From positions 15,003 to 79,002 of the forward strand of contig JAYPEK010000014.1 of the NCBI GenBank assembly GCA_038125725.1: 64,000 nt of DNA, read 5' to 3'. Each line of letters begins with the position of its first letter. Within the stretch, counting starts at the first letter, position 1. Position numbers and translations under genes: made by a program. Origin of the DNA: TMED8 sp038125725. Lineage in GTDB: Bacteria > Pseudomonadota > Alphaproteobacteria > Rhodospirillales > Casp-alpha2. Positions 42,584 to 51,623 of the stretch are shown here, piece by piece. Under the pieces are notes generated by a model, which searched no databases, was not told the DNA's origin, and saw nothing but the letters and a program-made list of their open reading frames with translations.

Positions 42584-43959
42584 AACCGGCCTTCTTCGCG
42601 AAGCATTCCGATCGCGGCGGTGAGCGCATCGGCGCTCGCGTCGAGATCGGCATCATCGTGCGCCGCCGAAACGATGGCGCCCGGCTTCGACGACAAATCG
42701 ACCCCGTTGACCAGCATCGCCAGGCGGAACAGCGACGCCGCCGGATGCCCGCCGCCCCCGGCCAGCACATCGTGCGGCAGCGCGAACGGGTCGAAGTTCT
42801 CCGGGTCGATATCCAGCCCGCCCGGATTGGTGAAGACATAGAGGCTGGACCCCAGCCCATAAGCCGCCCACGGCACACCTTCTCTGGCGAAGACGGCATT
42901 CCAGCGCGCCTTCAGCTTCTCACCCTGTTCGTTCGCCCGCGCCGTGACGTCGTCCTCGGCGACGCGGCTCAGCATGGCGACGCCGGCCGCCGCCGACAGC
43001 GGGTTGGCGTTGTAGGTGCCCTGGTGCGGAATCTTCTCGAATCCCTTGGCCTCGGCGGCTTCGAAATCGAGCCGCTCGAGGATATCCCGGCGCCCGGCGA
43101 CGGCGCCGCCTGGCAGCCCGCCGGCGAGAATCTTCGCCAATCCCGTCAGATCCGGCAGGATGCCCCAATGCGCCTGGGCACCGCCCGGCGAGACGCGGAA
43201 GCCCGTCACCACCTCGTCGAAAATCAGCACGATGCCGCGCGCTTCCGTCACTTGGCGCAGCATCTTGGCGAAATCGCGACCCAGGGGAATCTGGCCCGAA
43301 CCGGCGCCGGTGGGTTCCAGGATCACGGCGGCGATGTCGTCGTCGGTCTCGAGGGTCTGCTTGACCGCGTCGGGGTCGGCCGGATCGGCGACGATCACCG
43401 CATCGACGATGCCGGGGACGATGCCGGGCACGTCGCGCGTTCCGGAATGGAACTTGGAGCCGAAGGCGACGTGATCCTGCCAGCCGTGGAAATGGTTCTT
43501 GAAACGCATCAGCTTGGTGCGGCCGGTGAAGGCGCGCGCCAGGCGGATGGCCAACAGGTTGGCCTCGGTACCCGATGACGTGAACCGGAGGCGCTCCGCC
43601 GTCGGTATCAACTGCTGCACCAGTTCCGCCCAGGTAAGCTCCAGCTCATGGCAGGCGGCCGGATGCGTGCCGCGCGCGATCTGGCGGTTGACGGCATCGA
43701 CCAGGCTCGGGTGCGCGTGGCCCATCAACAGCGAGCCATGCCCGCCGTAGTAATCGATCAGTTCGTTGCCGTCGGCATCCCATTTGCGCGCGCCCTGGGC
43801 GTGTTCCACATAGAGCGGATAGGGCCACATGTGGCGCGAATCATGCACCACACCGGACGGAAACAGCTCCAGACCGCGCTGGTGGCGGGCCTTGGATTTC
43901 CGCGTCTTCTCCTCGAAGGCGGCAACGATATGGGAATTGGTCAGCGGCGTGGTGTCCAT
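42580..43959 (-). CDS. Glutamate-1-semialdehyde aminomutase-like class III aminotransferase
   Basis: About 459 residues of class III PLP aminotransferase. The blocks are GTEANLLAIRLARAFTGR for the cofactor phosphate, IFDEVVTGFR with the PLP-ring Asp, and a lysine in GLAKILAGGLPGG. It most resembles HemL-like aminotransferases. It is probably not the heme HemL, because hemA (ALA synthase) is present here. I prefer the start at 43959 because the first ATG (43998) lies inside a 12-bp hairpin. Neither start has a strong ribosome site. Substrate unknown. Confidence 0.87.
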   Translation of the reverse strand: MDTTPLTNSHIVAAFEEKTRKSKARHQRGLELFPSGVVHDSRHMWPYPLYVEHAQGARKWDADGNELIDYYGGHGSLLMGHAHPSLVDAVNRQIARGTHPAACHELELTWAELVQQLIPTAERLRFTSSGTEANLLAIRLARAFTGRTKLMRFKNHFHGWQDHVAFGSKFHSGTRDVPGIVPGIVDAVIVADPADPDAVKQTLETDDDIAAVILEPTGAGSGQIPLGRDFAKMLRQVTEARGIVLIFDEVVTGFRVSPGGAQAHWGILPDLTGLAKILAGGLPGGAVAGRRDILERLDFEAAEAKGFEKIPHQGTYNANPLSAAAGVAMLSRVAEDDVTARANEQGEKLKARWNAVFAREGVPWAAYGLGSSLYVFTNPGGLDIDPENFDPFALPHDVLAGGGGHPAASLFRLAMLVNGVDLSSKPGAIVSAAHDDADLDASADALTAAIGMLREEGRF

Positions 43960-43984
43960 GATCTGCCCGTCCGGCGCAAATGTT

Positions 43985-44014
43985 TCGGCGGCGGCCATGA
44001 TAGGCCGCCGCCGA
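43985..44014 (-). terminator. 12-bp perfect hairpin between DUF4340 and the aminotransferase
   Basis: TCGGCGGCGGCC and GGCCGCCGCCGA pair around ATGATA. It could end the upstream ABC operon, or mask the first aminotransferase ATG. No T-run follows in the leftward direction, so a strict rho-independent role is doubtful. Confidence 0.45.
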
Positions 44015-44049
44015 ATGAAACAAAACGCCGAATGGGGCCGCTTGGGCGA

Positions 44050-45090
44050 TTAGGACGCCGGCTTATCCTTCAGCATGTCGGCGACGCGCCGGGTCAGGCG
44101 GGTCGCCTTGAAGCCCGGCAGCTTGTAGACCCAACCCGCGACATGCTTGTTGATCTCTTCGGCGCGCTTTTGCGCTTCGGGCTTGGCGTCGGCCATCGTC
44201 TCGGCCTTGAACCTGGCCCAGGTGCTGTCGTCCTTGGACACCGCGTCGAGGGTCAGGCTGAGCCCGTCGCGGGTCTCGAAGGTGGCCTTGATGGTCTGAT
44301 CGTCCGGGAATTCGATGGCGCCGGCTTTGCGGGCGTCCTCCAGGTTCAACTGATCGGGGACCCCCGCCAGGTTGTCGGGATCGGTTTCGTACTTCAGCAT
44401 CTTGCCGTCGGGGATACCGGCCAGGGTGAAGTTCCGCGCCTTGGGATCGGGCTTGGAGACCTCGACCACCTCGCCGTCCGGATGGCGGACGACGGCGCGG
44501 GCGATGTCCTTCTCGCTGATGTCGACGATGCCCTCCACCAGCCATTCGCCGGGCCGGACCTCGACGTTGAGTTCACCGGCCGCCAGCCAGCTCTGCGGAT
44601 CATCGGGCTTGCGGATGTAGAGGCCTTCCTTGCGCGCGCCGACCAGGCTGTAGCGCTTGCGCCCGGCCACCAGGTCGGCCAGCACCTTGCCCTCGGCGTC
44701 GAACAGTCGGATGCGCCGCCCTTCCGACTCCTTGCCCGTCGGGTCTTCCACGTGCAGGCGATCGTAGAGTTCGGGCTTCTTGGTCTTCATCTCATAGAAA
44801 TTGAGATCGGCCAACTGCACCACCACCTTCTCGGCGTTCTTCGCGGCGACCGGATAACCGTCGGCCTCGGCCATCGACCATCCATCCTTGCCGCGCGCGA
44901 TGGTGAGCGTCTTGTCGCGGTGCTCGATCATCACCTTGGTGACGGCGTTGACCTTGTCGATCAGGCCCGGGAACACCGCCCCCGATACGCTGGTGGTAAC
45001 GGCGGTCGGATTGGAGGTCAGGGAATAGGCCGCGGCGCCGACGGCGACCACGGTGACGAGCCCCAGAACCATTACGTTTTTCGGTGTCAT
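44050..45090 (-). CDS. DUF4340 domain-containing protein
   Basis: About 346 residues with one N-terminal membrane segment (NVMVLGLVTVVAVGAAAYSL) and a large periplasmic part. Repeated features such as WSMAEADGYPV, YDRLHVEDP and the W-rich DGWSMAE and GWVYKLPG segments fit DUF4340, the partner of GldG-type ABC systems. The start at 45090 has GGAGG. It lies 16 bp after the GldG-like gene, last of the four-gene ABC system. Its exact task is unknown. Confidence 0.85.
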   Translation of the reverse strand: MTPKNVMVLGLVTVVAVGAAAYSLTSNPTAVTTSVSGAVFPGLIDKVNAVTKVMIEHRDKTLTIARGKDGWSMAEADGYPVAAKNAEKVVVQLADLNFYEMKTKKPELYDRLHVEDPTGKESEGRRIRLFDAEGKVLADLVAGRKRYSLVGARKEGLYIRKPDDPQSWLAAGELNVEVRPGEWLVEGIVDISEKDIARAVVRHPDGEVVEVSKPDPKARNFTLAGIPDGKMLKYETDPDNLAGVPDQLNLEDARKAGAIEFPDDQTIKATFETRDGLSLTLDAVSKDDSTWARFKAETMADAKPEAQKRAEEINKHVAGWVYKLPGFKATRLTRRVADMLKDKPAS

Positions 45091-45106
45091 CTGTTCGTCC
45101 CTCCGC

Positions 45107-47020
45107 TCAGCCGGTTTCCACCACGCCGCCACGGCGCCGCAAGCGCCGGGCCAGCACGAAGATCAGCGTGCCGAGCCCCAGAAGCAGCGGAATGGCGGCG
45201 ATGTTGAAGAACTTGAGCCAGCTATCGAGGTTGTCGATATCCTTGCGCAGTTCGTGCTGCACGTTGCGGAGCTCCTTGCGCAGCGCCACCATCTTCGTCC
45301 GCGCCTCGTCGATCTTGGCACGGTCCTCGGGACGCAGGATCAACTCGCCGCCGGCCTGGATGTTCTCACGCCGGATCATCTTGTTGAGATCGGCGCGGAC
45401 GCCGTCGAGTTGCTTTTGCAGCTCCTCTTCCTTGTCGCGGAAGCGGCGCTCGGCGGCCTGGCGGATTTCCCGCACCAGGTGGAACGGCCGGTTCGAGACC
45501 GTGCGCCCGCGCAACTCGTTCAGCGATGCGCCGCCAGCCAGGTTTTCCAGCGCACTGATGACGAAGTCGCCGTTGTTGGCGAACGGCACCAAAAGGCGCT
45601 GACCCAGCAGGTCCTGCACATCGACCCAGAGCTGGTCGTGCAGCATGTCCACGTCGGCAACGACAATGGCCTGCAGGTCGGAGTTCGACTGCGCCAGATG
45701 CTTCGGCTTCAGCATTCCGTCCGGATCCTCGGGCGGGCCGTCGGGGAAGGCGCTCTTCACCGGGCCGGAGATGCGCGCCGCGAGCGTCAGCGGTTCCGAT
45801 CCCGCCTTGAACGAGCGGAACAGGCCGATGACGTCCGGCTGGCCAGCGAACTTGGAGGCGTCGATGGCCATGGAGCGCATGCCGGTATGGATCAGCGGCG
45901 TCACCTTAGTGGTGGCATCCTTCAGCGTATCGAGGATGCCGGCGGTGCCGACGTTGATCATCTGCAGGTCAGCCATGGCACCGTCTTCGCGGTCGAAGTT
46001 GCCGGGCCGGAGCGACAGCCAGCCGACATAGTCGGCAACGGCCACCTGAGCGCCGGCGCGGATGTTGACCCGGCGGGCGGTGTCGAGGTCGCCGGCGACC
46101 TTATCCTTGCGAAGCTCGACGCCCCAGGTCTTCAGCACGTCGGCCAGGTCCGAGCGCCCCGGCGGCTGCATGCCGCGTGGCGGCTTATCGACCTCGGAGG
46201 CGGGATCGACAAAGGCCAGCACCTTGCCGCCGCGCATGGCGAATTGGTCGATGGCATATTGGGTCTTCGCCGGCAGGTTCTTCGGGTGCACCAGCATCAG
46301 GATCGACACGTCGTCACCGATCACCGGCACGTCGGGGGCAATCGGCTGCACCTCGAAGAACTCGTTGATCTGTTCGATGACGGTCCAGCGCGGGCGCTGG
46401 CCGGCGCCGGGCAGGAAGCCGCCGTTGATCGGCAGCGTGCTCAGCACGCCCACCACGGGTTTCTTCGGTGTCGCCAATGCCAGAACCAGCTTGGTGAGGT
46501 CGTATTCCAGGAACGATTCCCGTTCCGGCGTGAAGAACGGAATGGTCTCGTGGTCGTCGGTCGAATTCGACGCGGCCAGGCCGAAATAGCCGAGATCGCC
46601 CGAATCGTTCAGCGGAATGCCCGTCAGGCCGTAGGAGACGGCGCTGTCCTCGTCATCGGAGAAGGGCTCCGGGTTGAACATCTGCAGGTGGAAGCGCCCC
46701 TCGGTCAGGTTGGAATACTGTTCCAGCAGTTCCCGCACCCGTTCGTAATAGCGCGCATGCGGCGGGCTCTGCTCACCCAGGAAGCGGCTGAAGTAGAGCC
46801 GCGCGGTGATCGGCTCGTCGACCTTGGCCAGCACCTCGCGGGTGGCATCGGATAGGGTGTAGAGATGGCCTTCCGTCAGGTCCAACTGCTTGGCGCGGAA
46901 GGTGGCGTTGGAAAAGATATTGACGGCGAGGAACAAGACGGCGCCCAGCACCACCGCCACGACCGCGAGTTTATGCCGGTTGCCAGAGCTTGAGGTCGCG
47001 CTTGAGTTTTGAACGGTCAT
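45107..47020 (-). CDS. GldG-family ABC system auxiliary protein
   Basis: About 637 residues. An N-terminal membrane helix (LAVVAVVLGAVLFLAVNIFS) is followed by a periplasmic region with LDLTEGHLYTLSDATREVL, a GldG/ABC_transp_aux hallmark. A coiled region near residues 510-590 precedes a C-terminal helix (FNIAAIPLLLGLGTLIFVLARR). The start at 47020 follows the permease gene. In Bacteroidetes the family works in gliding motility; in proteobacteria its cargo is unknown. Confidence 0.87.
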   Translation of the reverse strand: MTVQNSSATSSSGNRHKLAVVAVVLGAVLFLAVNIFSNATFRAKQLDLTEGHLYTLSDATREVLAKVDEPITARLYFSRFLGEQSPPHARYYERVRELLEQYSNLTEGRFHLQMFNPEPFSDDEDSAVSYGLTGIPLNDSGDLGYFGLAASNSTDDHETIPFFTPERESFLEYDLTKLVLALATPKKPVVGVLSTLPINGGFLPGAGQRPRWTVIEQINEFFEVQPIAPDVPVIGDDVSILMLVHPKNLPAKTQYAIDQFAMRGGKVLAFVDPASEVDKPPRGMQPPGRSDLADVLKTWGVELRKDKVAGDLDTARRVNIRAGAQVAVADYVGWLSLRPGNFDREDGAMADLQMINVGTAGILDTLKDATTKVTPLIHTGMRSMAIDASKFAGQPDVIGLFRSFKAGSEPLTLAARISGPVKSAFPDGPPEDPDGMLKPKHLAQSNSDLQAIVVADVDMLHDQLWVDVQDLLGQRLLVPFANNGDFVISALENLAGGASLNELRGRTVSNRPFHLVREIRQAAERRFRDKEEELQKQLDGVRADLNKMIRRENIQAGGELILRPEDRAKIDEARTKMVALRKELRNVQHELRKDIDNLDSWLKFFNIAAIPLLLGLGTLIFVLARRLRRRGGVVETG

Positions 47021-47024
47021 GGCC

Positions 47025-47759
47025 TCAGGCTCCCTTCTTGGCGTCGACGGCGACGACGTTGGCAAACAAGAAGAACGCGATCAGCGACGCGAAGAAGATG
47101 ACGTCGCGGAAATCGATCACGCCCTTGGCGATGGCCCGGAAGTGGGTGAGGAAGCTCATCGAGGCGATGGTCTCGATCAAAAGGTCCGGCGCCCACAGGC
47201 GGAAGAAATTGAGCACCAATTCGAGGCCGCTCATGGTGAACAGGAAGCACACCGTGGCGGCGACGATGAAGGCGATGACCTGGTTCTTGGTCAGCGCCGA
47301 AATGCACGAGCCGATGGCCAGGAAGGCGCCGGCCATGACCAGGGAACCCACGTAGCTGGCGATAATGACGCCGTTGTCGGGATCGCCGAGCACGTTGACG
47401 GTGATCCACATGGGGAAGGTCAGCGCCAGGGCGATGCCGGCGAAGGCCCAAGCGGCGAGGAACTTGCCGAGCACCGCTTCGGTCGTGGAAACCGGCAGCG
47501 TCATCAGCAGTTCGATGGTACCGGTCTTGCGCTCTTCCGCCCATAGCCGCATGGAGATCGCCGGGATCAACAGCAGGTAAAGCCAGGGGTGATAGAAGAA
47601 GAACGAAACCAGGTTCGCCTGGTTGGAGGTGAAAAAGCCACCGACGTAGAACGCCAGCGCCCCCATCAGGGCGAGGAAGATCACGATGAAGACATAAGCG
47701 ACGGGCGTGGCGAAGTAGCTCATGAGCTCGCGCTTGAACAGCGTCATGACGTTACGCAT
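47025..47759 (-). CDS. ABC transporter permease (GldF-like)
   Basis: A 244-residue permease with six hydrophobic helices. The N-terminal NVMTLFKRELMSYFATPVAY and LRMWAEE-type region (SMRLWAEERKTGTIELLMTLPVS, in two parts) are typical of the ABC-2 family. It pairs with the ATP-binding protein directly upstream (overlapping by 8 bp) and the GldG-like protein 4 bp downstream. Confidence 0.9.
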   Translation of the reverse strand: MRNVMTLFKRELMSYFATPVAYVFIVIFLALMGALAFYVGGFFTSNQANLVSFFFYHPWLYLLLIPAISMRLWAEERKTGTIELLMTLPVSTTEAVLGKFLAAWAFAGIALALTFPMWITVNVLGDPDNGVIIASYVGSLVMAGAFLAIGSCISALTKNQVIAFIVAATVCFLFTMSGLELVLNFFRLWAPDLLIETIASMSFLTHFRAIAKGVIDFRDVIFFASLIAFFLFANVVAVDAKKGA

Positions 47760-48717
47760 GGGCCGTCTCCCCGCCATCTTGTGTGGTGATCTGGCGGAAC
47801 ACGTCGTCGAGCTGGCCGCGCTCCACGTAGAGCTCGCGGATGTCGATGTTGACCTCCCGGAGTGCCTCGCTGACCGGCTGCACGACGTTGCGGCCGGGCT
47901 GCGGCAGAACGCGGAAGCGCGCCAGTTCACCCACCATCTCGATATGGTCGACGCCCTTGACGCCGTCGACGCGGATCGCGGTCTCGGCGAACTTCTGCAC
48001 GTCGGTGCTGCCGACCGCCATTACCAGGGTGTTGTGATTGGGCGACATGGCCATCAACGCGTCGGGCGTGCCGTCGGCGAGCAGTTTGCCGTGGGCGATG
48101 ACCACGGCGCGGCTGCAGACGGCCTCGACCTCTTCCAGGATGTGGGTGGAAACGATAATCGCTTTCTCCGGCGCCATCTCGCGGATCAATTCGCGCACGT
48201 GATGTTTCTGGTTCGGGTCCAGGCCGTCGGTGGGCTCGTCCAGGATCAGCACATCCGGATCGTGCAGGATCGCCTGCGCCAGGCCGACGCGGCGCTTGAA
48301 ACCCTTCGACAGCGTCTCGATGGGCTGGTCCAGGACGCTCTGCAAGATCACCTTGTCGACGACTTCCGCGATGCGGCGTTTGCGTTCGGCGCCGTTGAAG
48401 CCGCGGATCTCGGCGATGAAATCCAGGAACCGGCGCGGCGTCATGTCGCCGTAGGTCGGCGCGCCTTCCGGCAGGTAACCGATGCGGCGCTTGACGCCGA
48501 CCGGATCGTCGCTGACGTCGATGCCGCCGACGCTGGCGCTGCCCTGTGTGGGCTCCAGGAAGCCGGCGATCATCTTCATGGTGGTCGATTTCCCCGCCCC
48601 GTTGGGGCCCAGGAACCCGAGCACCTCGCCCTTGGAGACACTCATGTTGATGCCGTCGACGGCGATGAGATCGCCGAAGTGTTTACTCAAACCTTTAAGT
48701 TCGATCATTGCTGTCAT
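47752..48717 (-). CDS. ABC transporter ATP-binding protein (GldA-like)
   Basis: About 321 residues. Walker A GPNGAGKST, signature LSKGFKRRVGLAQ and Walker B VLILDEPTDGLDP are all present, with the H-loop in IIVSTHILEEVE. A C-terminal 80-residue extension typical of the NatA/GldA type follows. The start is taken at the ATG at 48717; another ATG three codons later is also possible. It is first gene of the four-gene export-like system. Confidence 0.92.
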   Translation of the reverse strand: MTAMIELKGLSKHFGDLIAVDGINMSVSKGEVLGFLGPNGAGKSTTMKMIAGFLEPTQGSASVGGIDVSDDPVGVKRRIGYLPEGAPTYGDMTPRRFLDFIAEIRGFNGAERKRRIAEVVDKVILQSVLDQPIETLSKGFKRRVGLAQAILHDPDVLILDEPTDGLDPNQKHHVRELIREMAPEKAIIVSTHILEEVEAVCSRAVVIAHGKLLADGTPDALMAMSPNHNTLVMAVGSTDVQKFAETAIRVDGVKGVDHIEMVGELARFRVLPQPGRNVVQPVSEALREVNIDIRELYVERGQLDDVFRQITTQDGGETAHA

Positions 48718-49130
48718 GATCCGAAACCACCCGGTCAGTTTATTGTTACGTGAATCCCAGTTATCGCCGCCCGCCAAAGCGAAGGCATGGACATACCCCC
48801 TCAGCCGCGCCTGTCAAGGGCGAAAGCCGAAAAGCGGACGATAAGTTATGGAAATAGAACGGTTTTCGGCCGTTCTTGGAAATCTTGATCTGGCCCAACG
48901 ACATCTCTCACAGTCTCCCCTGTTGCGAAAGAAGTCCAGCGATGTCCCCCACTCGGCCCACGGGCGCGGGCCTCGGTTCCTGTGTTTTTGTTGACCAGGT
49001 ATTTATCCCGGCGATGCCGGCGCGCAAGTCCCTGCCGAAATTTTTTTTCATGCGCGCCGAACCTTGCCGCCCGGCGCCGCAATGCGTAGAACCTGAAGCC
49101 TCGACAACTGATCGGAACCGGAACCCCGTC
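48718..49130. other. 413-bp divergent intergenic region
   Basis: No supported gene. It must hold the promoters of the leftward ABC operon and the rightward cation transporter gene. The only clear structure is the dyad at 48856-48876. An open frame upstream of the transporter start exists but carries no ribosome site or family similarity. Confidence 0.55.
48856..48876. repeat. AGAACGG / CCGTTCT dyad
   Basis: AGAACGG and CCGTTCT flank a 7-base loop, perfectly paired. It could be an operator or a small hairpin for either divergent gene. No T-run makes a terminator likely. Confidence 0.35.
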
Positions 49131-50078
49131 ATGGCCGCAAGCGGATCGAAAAAGGTCGTCATCGCCGCGCTGCTCGGCAACGGCGCGATCGCCGTGACCA
49201 AGTTCGTCGCTGCCGCCTATACCGGATCGTCGGCGATGCTGAGCGAGGCCGTGCACTCGGTTGTCGATACCGGCAACCAGGCGCTGATCCTCTACGGGCT
49301 GAAACGCGCGGCGAAACCGGCCGACGAAACCCATCCCTTCGGCTATGGCATGGAGCTCTATTTCTGGTCCTTCGTCGTCGCCATCCTGATTTTCGGCGTT
49401 GGCGCCGGCGTCTCGATCTTCGAAGGCGTCGCCAAGATGCGCGAGCCGCATCCCGTCGCCAGCGTTCACATCAACTATATCGTGCTCGGCGCCGCCATGC
49501 TGTTCGAGGGCGGCGCCTGGTGGGTGGCGCTGAAGGAGTTCCGAAAGCGCAAGGGCGAGTTGGGCTACTTCGCGGCGCTTCGCCGCTCCAAGGACCCGTC
49601 GGTGTTCACGGTGCTGTTCGAGGATTCCGCCGCGATGCTCGGGCTGATGGTCGCCATGGCCGGCATCGCCGCCGCCGAATACCTCCAGATGCCGGTGCTG
49701 GACGGTGTCGCCTCGGTGATCATCGGCGTCATCCTGGCGGTGGTGGCGATGTTGCTGGCCTACGAGTGCAAGGGTCTGTTGGTCGGCGAGGCCGCCAGGC
49801 GGCCCGTGGTCCAGGGCATCCGCGACATCGCCGAAGCCAAGGCCGGGGTCAGTGCCGTCAACGAGCTGCTGACCATGCACCTGGGTCCGGCCGACATCCT
49901 GGTCAACCTGAGCCTCGATTTCGAGGACGGGTTGCCGTCCCAGGACCTGGAAGCCGCGATCAGCGAGCTGGAGAGCGAGATCAAGGCCGCCTTCCCCGAG
50001 GTCAAACGCATCTTCATCGAGGCGCAGAGCCTGCGCGCGCATCTGCAGGCGATCTCCGCCGGCACCGCCGGCGATTGA
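49131..50078 (+). CDS. Cation diffusion facilitator (SLC30A9-like)
   Basis: A 315-residue CDF transporter. Five to six hydrophobic helices, the HxxxD site in AVHSVVDTGNQALILYG, and HPFGYGMELYFWSF follow the CDF pattern. The second site reads LFEDSAAMLGLM instead of the usual His-containing HxxxD, a feature of the SLC30A9/HUEL branch. Its C-terminal soluble domain is present. It exports divalent metals such as Zn2+ by family knowledge. The ATG at 49131 is chosen because family similarity starts there. It precedes hemA by 179 bp. Confidence 0.86.
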   Translation: MAASGSKKVVIAALLGNGAIAVTKFVAAAYTGSSAMLSEAVHSVVDTGNQALILYGLKRAAKPADETHPFGYGMELYFWSFVVAILIFGVGAGVSIFEGVAKMREPHPVASVHINYIVLGAAMLFEGGAWWVALKEFRKRKGELGYFAALRRSKDPSVFTVLFEDSAAMLGLMVAMAGIAAAEYLQMPVLDGVASVIIGVILAVVAMLLAYECKGLLVGEAARRPVVQGIRDIAEAKAGVSAVNELLTMHLGPADILVNLSLDFEDGLPSQDLEAAISELESEIKAAFPEVKRIFIEAQSLRAHLQAISAGTAGD

Positions 50079-50099
50079 CGGGCCGCGACGGCACGTCAT

Positions 50100-50113
50100 T
50101 TGACATGTATCAA
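50100..50113. promoter_or_regulatory. Fnr/DNR-type box upstream of hemA
   Basis: TTGAC-ATGT-ATCAA differs from the perfect Fnr consensus TTGAT-N4-ATCAA by one base. It lies about 145 bp before the hemA start. The half sites match those upstream of the Fnr-family gene at 52.1 kb, so one regulator may control both. Fnr control of hemA is known in other alphaproteobacteria. Confidence 0.65.
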
Positions 50114-50257
50114 GGCACCATGGCGGGAAATGCGGTTGATTGTGTCCGTCCCGGTTTTTGGCTAGGGTAGCTCGCTTCGCCAGGGCCCCCTTGCCGACGG
50201 CCGGCGTGGCAATGAATTGATAACGCTGTCGAGTGCAGGTAACGGGAAGTTCGAACG

Positions 50258-51472
50258 ATGGATTACGAGAGTTTCTTCAAACAATCCGTGGACCAGATCA
50301 AGAGCGAGGGCCGCTATCGGGTTTTCGCCGATTTGCAGCGCCATGCCGGCAATTTCCCGCATGCCACCAACCGCCGCCCGGACGCCACCGAGGAAGTCGT
50401 GGTCTGGTGTTCCAACGATTATCTCGGCATGGGCCAGAATCCGATCGTCCGCGATGCACTGATCGAGGCCGCCCAGACCTACGGCTGCGGCTCCGGCGGC
50501 ACCCGCAATATTGCCGGCACCACGCACCTGCATGTGATTTTGGAAGACGAACTCGCTGATCTGCACGGCAAGGAAGCGGCGCTGCTGTTCACGTCGGGCT
50601 TTGTCTCCAACGACGCTGGCATCTCCACCATTGCCCAACTGATGCCCGATTGCGTGATCTTTTCCGACGCCTGGAACCATGCCTCGATGATCGCCGGCGT
50701 GCGCAATTCCGGCTGCGAGAAGAAGATCTACAACCATTGTGATCTGGAACACCTGGAAAGCCTGCTACGGCAAGTCGACATCGACCGGCCGAAACTGATC
50801 GTGTTCGAGTCCGTCTATTCCATGGATGGCGACGTCTCACCCATCGCCGAGATCTGCGATCTAGCCGACAAGTACAACGCCATGACCTACATCGACGAGG
50901 TGCACGCCGTCGGCCTCTACGGCGAGAAAGGCGGCGGCATCACCGAGCGCGAGGGTCTGGCCCATCGCTTGACGGTCATCGAAGGCACGCTAGCGAAAGG
51001 CTTCGGGCTTTGTGGCGGCTATATCACCGGTTCCGCGGCGCTGATCGACGCGGTCCGATGCAACGCGCCCGGCTTTATTTTCTCCACCACCATGGCGCCG
51101 CCGATCATTGGCGCGGCCATTGCCTCGGTACGCTACGTGCGCGAACACAACGAACTTCGCGTCCGTCACCAGGAACGCTCCAACAAGCTGAAGCAGATGA
51201 TCCGCGATGCCGGCCTGCCGCTGATGGAGGATTCCGTCACCCACGTGGTGCCGGTGCTGGTCGGCGACCCGGTGCTGTGCAAGCAGGCCACCGACATGCT
51301 GCTGGAGGACTACAACATCTACATCCAGCCCATCAACTATCCTACCGTGCCCAAGGGAACCGAGCGCCTGCGCATCACGCCGACGCCATTGCACACGGAC
51401 GAACTGATGGAACACCTGGTGCAGTCCCTGGTCGAGGTCTGGAACCGGCTGGAACTGAAACAGGCAGCCTAA
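50258..51472 (+). CDS. hemA: 5-aminolevulinate synthase
   Basis: A 404-residue PLP enzyme that condenses glycine and succinyl-CoA to 5-aminolevulinate. The catalytic lysine is K247 in IEGTLAKGFG, and VWCSNDYLGMG plus GSGGTRNIAGT are family signatures. The length equals that of alphaproteobacterial HemA. It shows heme is made by the C4 pathway. An Fnr-type box lies upstream. The ribosome site AGGTAACGGGAAG is loose. Confidence 0.95.
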   Translation: MDYESFFKQSVDQIKSEGRYRVFADLQRHAGNFPHATNRRPDATEEVVVWCSNDYLGMGQNPIVRDALIEAAQTYGCGSGGTRNIAGTTHLHVILEDELADLHGKEAALLFTSGFVSNDAGISTIAQLMPDCVIFSDAWNHASMIAGVRNSGCEKKIYNHCDLEHLESLLRQVDIDRPKLIVFESVYSMDGDVSPIAEICDLADKYNAMTYIDEVHAVGLYGEKGGGITEREGLAHRLTVIEGTLAKGFGLCGGYITGSAALIDAVRCNAPGFIFSTTMAPPIIGAAIASVRYVREHNELRVRHQERSNKLKQMIRDAGLPLMEDSVTHVVPVLVGDPVLCKQATDMLLEDYNIYIQPINYPTVPKGTERLRITPTPLHTDELMEHLVQSLVEVWNRLELKQAA

Positions 51473-51485
51473 ACCCCTACTTCAC

Positions 51486-51514
51486 TTGACTTTGAGAAGA
51501 GTGGTCGCTAGATC
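51486..51514 (+). promoter_or_regulatory. Sigma-70-like promoter of the cytochrome c gene
   Basis: TTGACT (51486-51491) and TAGATC (51509-51514) are 17 bp apart, the -35 matching consensus at five of six bases. They lie about 110 bp before the cytochrome ATG. The -35 also resembles a half Fnr site (TTGAC), but the second half is not conserved. Confidence 0.4.
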
Positions 51515-51623
51515 GTTGCGCATCGAATTCGAGGGAACGGTGCAAGCAAGCGCCGGCTCTCACCAACGGAGACACCGCTCCTGGGCGAGGCGCCCGGAGA
51601 CCACATATGAGGAGTGAACTGCC

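Noticed and set aside
48876..49130. 85-residue N-terminal extension of the cation transporter
   Set aside because: No ribosome site and no family similarity before the ATG at 49131.
50136..50168. TTGATT and TAGGGT as the hemA promoter
   Set aside because: The spacing is 21 bp, too long for sigma-70. The Fnr-type box alone was retained.
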